Of a stretch of 64,000 nucleotides of DNA, positions 10,738 to 22,216 are shown one piece after another (within the stretch, counting starts at the first letter, position 1; every line of letters begins with the position of its first letter). The DNA is from Spongilla lacustris (lineage: Eukaryota; Porifera; Demospongiae; Spongillida; Spongillidae): assembly GCA_949361645.1 (NCBI GenBank), contig OX442417.1, positions 17,529,048 to 17,593,047 of the forward strand, in the 5' to 3' direction. The notes beneath the pieces are model-generated. The model did no database searches and was not told where the DNA came from. It saw only the letters and a program-made list of their open reading frames with translations. The position numbers were made by a program, and so were the translations under genes.

Positions 10738-11034
10738 GTGGTATAATATAGTTCGCACTTTCTCCGTGCCTGTATGGTACAAAAATTAACAAGTTGAAGT
10801 AGACCAAATCGCGATAGGTATAGGACCTCTCTGTTTGAAGGCAATACAGGCACGGAGCTATACATGCAGTGCAAGACACCAAAATGTATTTTACCATAGT
10901 AGTATGAAATAGGACGTCGATAGCCTTAACCTTTCCAAAGGCAAACACACAAGGCAACAGTATAATATTTTATTTGCAATAACTATAATTACAAATATAG
11001 TTTATTTACCTGGATTAACTGCTGATTAAAAAAA

Positions 11035-13345
11035 ATGGTGGATGTATATAGCAGCTTAAGTAGCTTGTGCCGTACGATCAGGCGCGAAGCAGATCTGTAC
11101 TTTGAAGGAAGGGACCAAGTTATTTTGGAGACCCTTGATCGTCATATGGACCTGCTTTATAGGCATCTGCTTGTTCTACCTGAAGTTGACGACGATTCTT
11201 TAAGTGTGCTTGGACAACTGTTAGGCACGATGCGCAGCATGTATCAATACTCAGATGACAGCGAAAATGCACAACGAACAACATTTTACCGGAGTGAAAC
11301 AAGGGTTGGACGTCCTCGTTTTGATATTCTTCAAGACCAGTTAGAATACCTATTGGACCTCATGCAGATTTACTTGTTCTCATATTGCAACGTTGCTGGG
11401 CGTATCCTTAAGAACCATTAGGCGCAGAATGGACGAGTTTGGAATTGCAGTTCGCGATCGCTATTCAGCTATAGCTGACGCCGAGTTGGATGAAGAAATC
11501 GGCGAAATCAAGCGTTACTACCCAAACGCTGGAATTAAAATTGTCATTGGTAGGGCTAACTGAATTGTGTAGTTATGTATTGTATTATGCAGGATGTTAA
11601 TTAATAGGGATATTTCGATCACGAGGTTACACTATTCAGCAAATTCGTGTTCGAGATGCCCTTAGAAGAGTTGATCCAGCAGGAGCTGTTCTAAGATGGA
11701 CACAAACCATACGTCGAAGAATTTACCATGTGCAGGGCCCACTATCATTGTGGCACATGGATGGCCATCACAAGCTAATTCGGTACATTATATGTGGCAT
11801 CTGGTATTATTTAGTCACTTTTTTCTGCGCAGATGGCGATTTGTGGTCCATGCAGCAATAGATGGATATTCAAGGCTGGTGGTCTATAACCAGATTTCTA
11901 CTAATAATCAAGCCTCCACTGTTTTGAAATACTTCATGGATGCTATCAGTAAATATGGCTTGCCATCCCGTGTCAGAAGTGATAAGGGTGGTGAAAATAC
12001 AGCAGTTGCTTTGTTCATGCTCCAGCAGTTGCTTTGTTCATGCTCCAGCACCCTAGACGAGGGGTAAACAGAGGTTCTTTCATTGCTGGGCAGAGCACAC
12101 ACAACCAACGTATCGAAAGATTGTGGAAGGATCTGTATGTTGGTGTTATACAGTTGTATAAGCAGTTGTTTTATTACTTGGAAAGCATAAATGTTTTGGA
12201 TCCATGTAATGAAGTTGATTTGTTTGCCTTGCATTATGTGTACTCAGACAGGATTAACAAACACATAGCTGAATGGACTGATGCTTGGAACAGACATCCA
12301 ATTAGCACAGAGCAGAACTTATCTCCTTTGCAGCTGTGGACTGCAGGTTTAATTCAAATGGTCGGTTCTGGTTCTATAGTAGCTGAAGAATTAGAAAATG
12401 ATATGTTTGAAGCCTTGTCAGATGTAAGTCAATATTGTAACAAAATGCTCTAAATTGAAATACATGTAGAGATTCCATTCCTTAATAACACATCACAACA
12501 CTACATACATATGAGTAGTACAGGCATCGTATGTTGTTTAATTGAGCACAAGACTAATCATACAAGGATCAATTTTTAATATAATATATATAATTATAAT
12601 TAGTTATATTTATATATACGTAAGTATGTGGAGAGACACCTGAGGTTTTATAATCTCTATATGATGCTAAAGAAAAAGTAAAGGTGATTCTAAAAGACAG
12701 CTTCAGCCTGCCTCGTAACAGCAATTATCAAACCCTAAATTTGTGTAACGGACCCTGTTTTGTCTTGTCTTGAACACAAGCTTCTTGTAGCATTTTCAGT
12801 CAGTGCATGCAGAGGTTTTAAAAATGTATTCCACATGATTTAAAACAATTGCTGTAGCGATTGCTTTTTTTTTGTTTACAATGAATTACTAACATTAAAA
12901 GCATAATCCTTATGTAGAAATCTAACTCAGCTTGTTCTGTGCAGAATGTGAAACAAATGATCATGATTTACTTTCGTGCTAAGCACCTGTCTCTAGGTGA
13001 TGTAAATAAATTGCAATATCACACTGCACTCTAACCCTTATAGTAAAAACTGGTATCTAAGTTTTCTTTCATCAATGTCCATTGTGTGCTGCATGGTTCA
13101 TTTCTCTGCAGGAAACTGCTTTAAATTTTGGAATTGACTGGGAACAGCTTCCTGCCAACGAGTATAACATAACAACTGTCAAAGTTGCTGAAACAAGCTG
13201 CCCAATTTCTGACTTCAACATGTCAATACTGCGACAAAACTTTGATCCACTTATGTGTTGTGATGATTATGGTATTTCTATTTACATAGGTGTGCGTAAC
13301 TTTATTCTTGACCTGCAGATAGAATCGTGTCACACAAATTTTTAA
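11035..13345 (+). pseudogene. Intron-containing integrase-core (DDE) protein gene, frame-broken
   Basis: Resembles the metazoan 'integrase core domain' protein family (transposon-derived DDE recombinases of uncertain role). Exon 1 (11035-11549) encodes an N-terminal helical region and a helix-turn-helix (LLGVSLRTIRRRM). Introns are 11550-11592 (43 bp), 11783-11832 (50 bp, GT..AG, phase kept at LIR/WRF) and 12424-13111 (GTAAGT..TGCAG). Catalytic residues look present: Asp in AAIDGYSR, Asp in VRSDKGGEN, Glu in NQRIERLW. The last exon may be 13112-13345. Breaks: a frame change in exon 1 near 11375, another near 11605 in exon 2, and a 23-bp tandem duplication at 12001-12046 that shifts the frame between the second Asp and the Glu. 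It could be a recently inactivated gene or contain assembly errors. No terminal repeats were found, so whether it is mobile or domesticated is open. Confidence 0.65.
12001..12046. repeat. 23-bp tandem duplication inside the integrase core
   Basis: Two identical 23-bp copies (AGCAGTTGCTTTGTTC...) at 12001 and 12024. The duplication is not a multiple of three and shifts the frame within the catalytic domain. Identity of the two copies suggests a recent replication-slippage event or a sequencing/assembly artefact. Confidence 0.95.
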
Positions 13346-15353
13346 ACTTACATGTATTGTATGTGAATGGTCATGTGCACTTTACTTGTACAATTAACTG
13401 CATATTTTTCTACGTACCTGCGTGAAGTCAAATGTTCATTGCCAGAGTGAATGCATGCAGTGTGGTTAGAGTATACTGTGCATGCATTTGCTTAGTTGTA
13501 ATGATAATCTGTGTATAGTGGTCGGGTGAATTCAGATTAACCTTAATTCTTCAGGTCCAAGTCCTACGCGTAGGACCAATATTTGAAAATTCATTATAAA
13601 TAGAAATGCAGATTTTTGGCATCCATTTCTCTACTGTTGTTTGATGTGTCTATCACCAATTGTCAGTCTATTTTGTACATCACACCCTTGGTTACACGGT
13701 TCTTATTATGTAGAGAATTTAATTGTCACCGGCAGAAAAAAGTACGGCAAGTATCACTTTTTAAAAATGTTTTTTGAAGCATGATGTGTGGGCTACTCTA
13801 TACATTCTACGGCAGTGTTTTTACTCTAAATGATTTTGTCATTTTTACCGAAAACGCACTGTACGTTTGTCCATTCACTTGGCTATTCCCGCAACATGCG
13901 TCTGCATGACAAATACCTATCGTTCATAAGCTTGTGGAGCAAACAAATTCCAAATCTACAATGTAGTTTTTAGTGCAAAAGACCTGACCTACTACCCCCT
14001 TTTTCAAAAATGTTGCTCTGATCTTGCCAACATTACATTAAGTTGCTTGCAATTAACCGCAAATACATCTTGTAGCGATGCAGTATTGATTGTATTTGAC
14101 AATCTTTGAAGAATTGCAAGAAAGTAAAAAAATTCCTGAATTAATAACCATTACTATACAGTGCAATGAGATTTTGGTTCATATATATGAGTTAGCTAAA
14201 AATTAATCTTGACTTGTGTCCTACGCTAATTCTATACGAGTAGAACGACGGGAGATAAAAGGTTAAAGATCGAATGCATGTTTTATTAAATCATGTTCTT
14301 TGTAGTCAATTTCCTCTTGTATATATATGATACATGTCAAAGTGCATGGTGATCAGCATGGCCCATGCAGCATCCAACATGTTCATGTGTTCTATTTGCC
14401 GTACAAGTTACAACTGAGTTCTGTGATTGGTGCAAGTGATAATGCAAGTGTACCTTCCTTTTGGAAATTGGCAAGAAGCTTTGAGATATTTTTTTTAGAA
14501 AGACGGCTGAAAATCTAATCTCCAGCTGCAGCTTGTTGATCGTCTTTTAAAGATGCACTATTTGAATTTGTTGCCATAAAGAGGACCAATGATAAGCATG
14601 CAGCTTATTGCATTTTGTAATGTAACAAAGGTCATTTCTTTTATAACTTCAGCTAGCTTAATTTTTTAAATAACATCAGCTAGAAGGGAGACGGAAAGAG
14701 CAGGCAGTATGGAGAGCAAAGTGCTATCAAGTAAGCCCCTCGACTAACTGGCACTGTTATAGCGGCAGAAGGGGCTGCCCCCTCATTTTGTTCTCAGCAG
14801 GGGCCGCCTTTCGCATGCAGGGACCATGCATGCATATATACATGTTATGTAGACAGTGAAAATGGAAAATCGAATGAACAATTTCAGGTATGTCTAAATA
14901 AAGTTGGTTTCCATTCCGAAGGGTGGAAAAGGAACAAGTGATAAGCCTATCTGATGAGAACGTTCGATATCAATGGTAGCAGTAGCTATAAGAAGGAGAT
15001 ATAGGCCTACGGAGATGGCAATACAGAGCTTGATAGGCATGGGGAAACGGTGGTGGTCCTCAACAGAGGACAGTAGAACTATTTATAAAATCTCTCACTT
15101 TGACATGCATGTTGGTATCGATGATCTGAAAGTGCACACGCAAGATCAAAAACTGTTGCGTATTCTATTTGTAGAGCGATTGTTTATTCGTTCAATTTCG
15201 AGCCTTAGATATACGGAATGAGATACGCCCATCGAAATTTGTACTCCCACGCAGCTAATTACTGCGCGTGCAGCACGCACAGTGCGGTTTGTGGTGTGTT
15301 ACGCACCCGCAAAGGAATGAATCAATTTTGGCACAAATCACATCCCATAGGAG
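13346..15353. other. Unassigned intergenic DNA
   Basis: About 2 kb of AT-rich sequence. Open frames at 14327-14518 and 14973-15221 are under 85 codons and unrecognised. A short GGGGCTGCCCCCTC..GGGGCCGCC stretch (about 14770-14810) is a local GC island and might be a transposon end. Nothing else is supported. Confidence 0.4.
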
Positions 15354-15516
15354 CAAACCTCAATTAGTGCGCGGTGCAAACCCGGACTAGTGCGCGGTGC
15401 AAACCTCAACTAGTGCGCGGTGCAAATCTCAACTAGTGCGCTGTGCACGGTGCAAACCTCAACTAGTGCGCGGTGCAAACTTCAAGTAGTGCGTGGCGCA
15501 ACTGTCTTAGTGCGCG
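15354..15516. repeat. 23-bp tandem repeat, ~6.7 copies
   Basis: Units start CAAACCTCAACTAGTGCGCG at 15354, 15377, 15400, 15423 (30 bp, with a 7-bp insertion), 15453 and 15476, ending in a partial unit at about 15516. The array ends about 10 bp before recognisable gypsy integrase sequence, so it sits at the truncation point of that element. Confidence 0.9.
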
Positions 15517-15526
15517 ATCTACCGGG

Positions 15527-16796
15527 CCACCGTACATTGACCCCTATTAAGGTTGGATCCCCGTTGCAGATGGTTGCAATGGATTTTCTTGGCCCATTTG
15601 TGGAGTCCGAAGAGGGAAACCGGTACATCCTTGTGGTGGGAGATCATTTCACGAAGTATATATGTCAGCATATGCTCTTCCTAATCAGGAAGCTAAGACG
15701 GTAGCGAGAATCCTTGTAGAAGAATATTTTTGCCAGAATGGATTCCCAGAGCAGCTCCATTCAGACCAGGGACCGCAGTTTGAGTCAAATGTAATTGCAG
15801 AGTTGTGCAAAACCATGAGTATCCAGAAAACTAGAACTACACCATACCATCCGGCCTGCAATGGAGAGATAATAAGACGCTGTGTGACATCCTGGCTACT
15901 GCTTTGGAAGGCTGCCACTTCACCTGGGATAGGCATATCAAGTTGGCTTGCTTTGCATACAACACCAGTGCATGTGCATGCTTCAACCGGCTATACACCC
16001 TTCTACCTTATGCATGGGTATAAGGCCCGACTTCCAGTGGATATCTTGTGTGGAACACCCCAGCAGGACAATATCACACATAGTGAATATGTAGCTAAGT
16101 TACAGAAGAGGTTAGAACAGGTGTTTGCTAATGTTCGTGAAAAGACAGGACAAAGTCAGTTACGGCAAAAAGCGTACTACGACAAGAAGGTTCATGGTGA
16201 AAGGTTCAATACAGGAGACTTAGTGTGGCTGTGGAATCCTGCTGTCCCAAGAAAGAAGGGATACAACTGCAGAAAGTTACACAGAGCCTGGCAAGGACCT
16301 TTTGAGATTATCAAGCAGCTTTCTGATGCTACCTACAGGATCCAGCATACAGCAAAGAGAAGGCAACGTCAGGTGGTTCACTTTGATCGCCTCAAGCCAT
16401 GCAACCCAGATGTCCGCCTTCACAAGGCCATTCAGCCAGTGGAGACACCACCAGAGTCACCTGTCAGTGAACAGCCCCTTAATGCAAATGATGACAACCT
16501 TGATGTAGACGAAGAGGCACCAGTTCTACTAGCAAATGAAGAGGAACAATCAAGTGGAGAGCATGTGGTTCCTGAGATTGGAACTGCTGGGCATGCAGCT
16601 GCCAGAAGATAACCAAGTTGAAGACAACATGGAGGCTGAAAATAACCATGAAGTGCCAGAGACTATCGCGGATTCAGCTGGTTCATCTACACCTGATGAG
16701 CCAGAGCAAGATGTCACTAACACTCTGGAGCAGAGACGGTACCCGCTTAGAGATCGAAAGGAACCCAACTGGTTTGGCAATTTCGTTACCCACTAA
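15527..16796 (+). pseudogene. Ty3/gypsy integrase and C-terminal tail, 5'-truncated and frame-broken
   Basis: From about 15530 the frame reads integrase core with the first Asp in AMDFLGPF. A one-nt shift near 15662-15690 moves to a second frame carrying the second Asp (HSDQGPQF) and the Glu region (NGEIIRR). A stretch of about 110 nt (roughly 15870-15990) fits the family better in another frame, implying two compensating indels. A GPY/F-type module follows (WQGPFEIIKQLSDATYRIQ; VVHFDRLKPC), then an acidic tail that changes frame again near 16590-16610 and ends at 16796. Gag, protease, RT and RNase H are absent. In the intact family this enzyme inserts retrotransposon cDNA; this copy is dead. 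Confidence 0.75.
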
Positions 16797-16820
16797 GTGG
16801 ATACGAGGACGTATCCTATA

Positions 16821-16946
16821 GGAGGGAGAGCTATGTAACGGACTGTACATTATGATGTAATGTATTGCGCATGCGTGTGTGTTGTTGTCGGCCATTATTA
16901 TCGTTGAACTCGTGCAGTCGACGGTCAGTTCTTTGAAGGGCTTACA
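16821..16946 (+). mobile_element. Polypurine tract and short 3' LTR of the truncated gypsy element
   Basis: A purine-rich GGAGGGAGAG stretch (16821-16830) is followed at 16834 by TGTAACGGAC.... The sequence continues to about 16946, ending CTTACA, so a TG...CA repeat of about 113 bp with TGTAA/TTACA ends can be drawn. No matching 5' LTR is in the window. Immediately downstream (16955) lies the GGGCGGGCGG block of another repeat. Confidence 0.5.
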
Positions 16947-16954
16947 CAAGGCAT

Positions 16955-17508
16955 GCGGGCGGGCGGTTCATTATTCATTATTCATTATTATAAATCGATA
17001 CATGTATCAAACACAAACCATGCCACAACATTAAAAAAGGTTGCCCTCACACAGTATAAAAAAGTTACATGAAACTAAAGAAGCTCTTTACGGAAGCATG
17101 CTCAACAGCTCACACGCCCACTAAATACGAAGCACTGTCATGTAACGGAACGTGACGTCACGCACGTAATGTACATACCGTTTCTTCCAATCCCTTTATT
17201 CTATTATCTATGCTGGTTCCCACCTCCGCTTCAACCAGGACTCTATAGTATAGATGTGCTCGGAAGACGTGGAAGACGTGGTCAAATAGAATCTTCGAAA
17301 AAATCGCGAATGGAGTGTTCTGCTTCAATATGCAAAGGAAGTACATGTAAAGTAGTTTTTCTAGACAAACACGCAACAGATACGTTCAACATAGCCACTA
17401 TGATTAATATAATGAACACGTGATCTAATAATGAAAAAAACTATGCGGTACCAAATAATGGTGCGGGCGGGAAATGGGAAACAATTAAGGAATCTTATTG
17501 TAGTGGCC
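16955..17508. mobile_element. TIR element, family 'GGCCACTCCAATA', copy 2 (left-truncated)
   Basis: It shares GGGCGGGCGGTTCATT with 5284-5300 and the terminal region (AATAATG..ATGCGGTACC..GGGAAA..GGAATCTTAT..GTGGCC) with 6070-6151. The left terminal repeat and first ~50 bp are missing; the gypsy LTR abuts that side, suggesting truncation by that insertion or a later deletion. Confidence 0.55.
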
Positions 17509-18057
17509 TAACTGGTTCTGGGGCCGTGACTAGACTTGAGAATGCATGGTTCCGTACCGAGATTTGGTAGCAGTAGAAGATTCTCATTTTAGAACCCATC
17601 CACGTGCGGGAAATCCCGTGCATGTGTTCTGTGCAAGATATTTTAAAATCATAGCTTCGTATAAATATTCCACAACTTTTGCGCTTCGTAGGGGTATCCT
17701 ATATCCAATCCTTGACGGGGTTGTTTCGTTTAAATCGCTAGCTGATTGAACTGGAGAAGTAGGCGTCGGTTACCCGACTTTATAAATGACTTTGTGGAGA
17801 AGGAGCAAAAGAACATATCGTTACAAACTTTGCTATGTATGTCTACGGAAGGAAACTCATACTGTTAAAGGCTTTAGATTTGCATTACGCGTCAGTTACA
17901 GATCTAGACATTCTGAAAGTGTTTAAAATTCAATTTGAAATAAAAAGCAAGATGACCGCCTATGTATGGACCATTTCTGGATAACCTTACTGATCCTTGT
18001 TGTGCTGCATGGTTGTGTCACGGCACAAGGTGATGTTAAACAATACAAGGACTTACC
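17509..18057. other. Unassigned DNA with one orphan transposon tip
   Basis: GGTTCTGGGGCCGTGACTAG at about 17514-17533 resembles the right tip of the 896-1553 element, but no partner is nearby. The frame 17546-17749 is not recognised. Confidence 0.4.
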
Positions 18058-18066
18058 AGTGCATGC

Positions 18067-18853
18067 CAGGGAATAATTTAACCGGATTCGCATCGCATTT
18101 TGCGAAGCAGTTTTTATAAGATGCGAAACAACTTCAAAACATTGTCGCTGAAAACTGCGATGCAATCTAATCCGCGTTTGCAGGCACGTTGCTTAGTGTA
18201 AATGCTACGCGAAGAGAGTGCATTTATGGTACAAAAGAATTCCGATCAGAAAGCTGGCGCCACGTCGCATCAGCCACACTTTACGTGATATCGCGATTGC
18301 AACAATTAACTGATGTGACGATTAACGACTGCGTACGCGTACGAATGACATGAGCACGCAGCATACACAGCCGGCTTCGGGAAGGGGGGTGTCGAATTTT
18401 ATATGAATAGAATTATCAAGTTACCAAACCATTACTAATTAAAATGTACGTTTACGCGCAAATTTACGTGGTACATGTACGTACTGCACACGAATATGCC
18501 AGAACGCGTACGCGACAGTGCCAATATGGGTGGACAAAATCTACAAATATTAAAACTTTTAAATGTGATGGTGACCTCGTTTTGTATATACGGGGGAGGG
18601 GGGGGGGGGGGGGGGAGGGAACTGGGGAACCGGGGAAGTAGTCGTTTGACTCGTTCGCCTGAAAGCGATTCATTGACCAAATGCACGCGGGCGTGTCCGT
18701 GGGATAGCTGTGCTCTGCTTTGTGTTCAAATGAAGAATCATCACACATCTCGGCGGGAATGAATTGCGATGCAACTGAACCAAGTTGCTAATCAATTTCG
18801 ATTTTGCGGAGCAAAATTGCTATGCAATTTTAAAAAAAGTAAATTATTCCCTG
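18067..18853. mobile_element. 787-bp non-autonomous DNA transposon with perfect 14-bp TIRs
   Basis: CAGGGAATAATTTA (18067-18080) is exactly inverted at 18840-18853. The 9 bp outside each end are AGTGCATGC and AGTGCGTGC, one mismatch apart, a plausible target duplication. A 9-bp duplication would suit Mutator-like elements; the CAGGG tip also suits hAT elements (8 bp). Subterminal regions contain TGCGAAGCA/TTGCGGAGCA-like words. No transposase frame is present, and the interior includes a GC-rich run at about 18598-18615. Confidence 0.75.
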
Positions 18854-18862
18854 AGTGCGTGC

Positions 18863-19487
18863 ACACACTTTTCTCATACTTACAACTCTAAGTGTGCATG
18901 GAAATGCCAGGATTGCTTTATTGCTCAAGTCAATGTACAAATCATCTTGTTCTATATGGCACTATAAGTGTGTTTGTATGGGCTAAGTGGTCATCTTTAC
19001 TAAATTGCTAATCCTTGTATTTAAAATTGTCATTGTGTCACACAATCCCATTTTTGATGGTCCGCGTCACCTAACGCTGATGGCCAGATCACTTCCTTCA
19101 TTCACTGTCTATCAAACTGATCCGGCCTTCATGCATGAGGGCCAATAACCTCGCCGGCATGCCAGACGTACTTCGGCGTGACCATGCATATTACGAGATG
19201 CTATGGCAAAAGAATTATTTGCCGGCAACCTTGAACAGAATATTTGTATATAACAAAATCTCTCATCATTATACTTCTATTGAAATACAGCAATTCTAAG
19301 TTGCTCTTGGCGACAATGACTGACTTTGTCAATCAAAAACGCTATTAGCAGATGGTGCATGCAAAATAATGCTTGAATGCAGTGCATCAAAATGCAAGTA
19401 TCTATGAATGAGTATACATGCATGTGTTAATACTGCATTCAAATACATATATGGGACAGTGTACAGCAAAATCGAGCTTGTGGGATT
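18863..19487. other. Unassigned intergenic DNA
   Basis: No gene or clear repeat recognised between two transposons. Frames on the reverse strand (19329-19602) overlap the next element's terminus and are unlikely to be real. Confidence 0.4.
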
Positions 19488-19682
19488 TAGTCTCGTACCC
19501 AGACACACCATGACGTAAGCGTTTATCGCTTATAGTATAAACACTACGACAGGTGGCACTTGTCGCTCCCAACGCCATATGCTCCGCCATGCATATTCTC
19601 ATTCTTTCAATATATTGGTGCAGCGTCCGTTGTGCACACCACCTGCACTACTTCACATTGGGTACACGAAGTACACTGTAGT

Positions 19683-19745
19683 CTGCTCATGTGCTGGCTG
19701 TATGTATTGTACACTGTACAACACATACAGCCAGCACATGAGCAG
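19683..19745. repeat. 30-bp-stem hairpin
   Basis: Arms 19683-19712 and 19716-19745 are inverted with one mismatch and a 3-nt loop (CTGCTCATGTGCTGGCTGTA...). It could extrude as a cruciform or form a stable RNA stem if transcribed. Confidence 0.9.
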
Positions 19746-20049
19746 GGACCAACTTTTAATTTTGCCTATATTTGGAGGAAAGTGGGCCCACACCTCCTCC
19801 TGGAAAAACCCTTTATAAAAGGGAAAAACCGAGTTCAGAGCTAGGGTGTATAACCTCCCCTGAATAATGAAAATCGATTTTTACAAATACTTTAAAAACA
19901 CTAATCGATTTTTCAGGTTTTTCCGGATCTGAAAATCGATTTTTCCAAATACTTGAAAAAAGAAAATCGATTTTTCCGAATAGGTTTTGACAATTTGCCA
20001 GCCAAATACCTAGGTTATTCAGGTTTTCTGCTCACTGAGCCACCTAAAT

Positions 20050-20312
20050 GTACACATCACATCAGATACCCTTGTACAGCTAAACCATATCACCAGATGC
20101 CCTCAGCACACAAGCATGCTTACCCCCATCACACCAGTGCCCTCATGTGGCACACAACCATAGCTAACCCCATCACACAACCACAGCTACCTCCATCACA
20201 CCAGACACCCTCCTACAACTACCCACATTACACCAGATCAGTACAGCATGCATCCACAGCTACCCACATCACACCAGATGCACTCAGCACACAACCACAG
20301 CTACCGACATAA
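20050..20312. repeat. Degenerate minisatellite (CACATCACACCAGATGCC-like)
   Basis: Imperfect units of roughly 40-50 bp, built from ACCACAGCTACC, CCATCACACCAGA and CTCAGCACACA, recur about six times. The open frame across them (119 codons) is low complexity and probably not a protein. Confidence 0.7.
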
Positions 20313-20630
20313 GCCTAAATCGCTTGGCCTAACCACATCCCTAGATGGGCGTGTCCTGACCTAAGTTAGCGTGGCCACGCTGAGGTCTGCCTACACATCG
20401 CACTTAAGAGTAGAACCACAGGTGAAGTTTACGCACCACCAGCCATACAGCCTCCATTTCACCATCGCGTACTAGTAACTAAGTAGGCCTATAATTGCGA
20501 TCGCGGCAATAGGTCTATCACTATCAGCTCAGAGAGATTGATGCAAGAAACCAGCTACTGTACTTCGAAATGCACTAAGCGAACTAACTTTGATTTGTAG
20601 CTGGAGCTGTCCGTCGTCATGACTCGTGAA

Positions 20631-21472
20631 GAGGGAGACCTGTTGGCTAGTTCGAATTACCAAAGACACTTAGTTATTACTGTACATGGACTGGAAACCA
20701 CAATAAATTCATGTCGCCATCCTCATTGCTCATGAATTATTAATGAGTCAGTACATGTACACGACGATGTGACTGTTGTAGTGCATCAGAAAACTGGGAC
20801 TTGACTGGGGTGCCGTGACGTTCTTTTTTGTTATGTATAAACCATTCTTCGCTAATTTTGGCATCGCTAATTCAAAATGAGCAATGAACCAATAATTAAT
20901 AAACATCAGTTCAAAGTAATGTATAGAAATAAATACAGGTTCAGTCATCATGTAAATATAATCTCGAGTTAGAGAAACCATCCTGGTATACTGTGGAACG
21001 CTAAATAAGGCCATAACTATTACCATATTTGCAGAGGCCTGACAAAGAGAACATGTGCATCGTTCGATTAAAATCGTTTGCCCTTTCTGTAAGAAACATC
21101 CTTTCCAATACAAACTAACATACGAGTTGTATATCATACCATTAAGCGTTGGAAACACCTTTCAAAACAAATGCCTGCTCATCGGTGTGTCCAGGAGCCT
21201 AACCACAGTAGCATAGCAAGGCAAAACACGCACGTAGAAGCTAATCTTTAAGACTTATAACGGATTTACCTCAACAAAAGAACAGCTTTCTGTAACTGTA
21301 AGTCACTCCAAAGCTAAGACGACTTCACAAAACCCTTTGTTTGTCTGAAAAATCTGGGAACGAGGCGCAACGAGGATTGTGACAATTTATAGTATTACGT
21401 TACGCGGCGGTTTCCAGTCCATGTAATAATTAAGTGTCCTTGGAATTACTAAACTGCATCTGATCTCGTCCC
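20631..21472. mobile_element. Innermost inverted-repeat element (~0.84 kb)
   Basis: The region 20650-20701 (..ATTACCAAAGACACTTAGTT.. then CATGGACTGGAAACC) is inverted at 21408-21455, with weaker similarity continuing outwards to GAGGGAGA / TCGTCCCC. It is the third level of nesting in this locus. The reverse frame 20748-21158 (136 codons) lies inside it and is unrecognised. Confidence 0.55.
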
Positions 21473-22216
21473 CACGTATATATAAATAATAATTATACTA
21501 ACAACAGTGACGTTAATTAACCAATTAGAAGTAATTACATGTAATATCGTAAACGCGTATCCGGATATCGTCATAAAAAGGTGCGAATTGTCGATGCGGA
21601 CGACGAATACCTAAGTACCTCCGAATGGAGATTCACAAACTGGTTATTTCGAATAGAACAAATCCAATAATCGATTTTTCCGAGTAATGCTAAATTACGG
21701 ATAGGTTTTTGCGAATATCCGAATAACCCGAAAAACCTGATAACCGATTACACACCCTATTCAAAGCTGCGGCTGCTCATACAATTCATTAATGCCTTCG
21801 TGGAAGAGTTTGCCGTTAAATTCTTCAGTTGCACACCGTCGTGTATACGTACGTACACCTGATTTCTCTTAAAGGGGGGAAAAAAGTGGGGTTACTTAGT
21901 TCTGCCAGTGCATGTAGCTGTGCACAATACACCTAGTATAGTGATTCTAACACGCATTCCTCAACCTTATATCCAAGCGCACACACACCAGCTGAAGACT
22001 CATTGTACAAAACATGTGCTCCCATCAGCTGATATCTACAGCTGCACATTCACATACACCCCTTACCATCTTTATCGATCTACATGCTTGCGCCTCCATA
22101 TTCTGCTGGGAGCATATTTCCTGTCTAATTCGTTCCTCAAACGACAGAAAAATGTATTAGTCTTTATACTGTAAGCGATAAACGCTTACGTCATGGTGGG
22201 TCTAGGTACGAGACTA

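Larger units (their letters stand above)
19842..21759. mobile_element. Nested inverted-repeat element with TAGGGTGT ends
   Basis: The left end TAGGGTGTATAA (19842) is mirrored by TTACACACCCTA ending at 21759. Subterminal sequence on both sides contains AATCGATTTTTC words (at least four on the left) and AGGTTTTTC/CCGAATA words. It lies wholly within the 19488-22216 element. Confidence 0.5.
19488..22216. mobile_element. 2.7-kb TIR element with 54-bp ends and TA target
   Basis: Positions 19488-19541 (TAGTCTCGTACC..GTAAGCGTTTATCGCTTA..) match the reverse complement of 22163-22216 at 51 of 54 positions. Both outer dinucleotides are TA, consistent with a TA target duplication as in Tc1/mariner-type insertion. 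No transposase is recognised inside (the longest frame, 20748-21158 reverse, matches nothing I know), so it is probably non-autonomous. It carries two further inverted-repeat structures nested inside plus a hairpin and a minisatellite. Confidence 0.75.

Noticed and set aside
12745..12765. Second gypsy LTR start (TGTAACGGACC)
   Set aside because: Only the first ten or so bases agree with the 16834 repeat.
20748..21158. 136-codon reverse frame as transposase
   Set aside because: No catalytic pattern; lies in a nested repeat.
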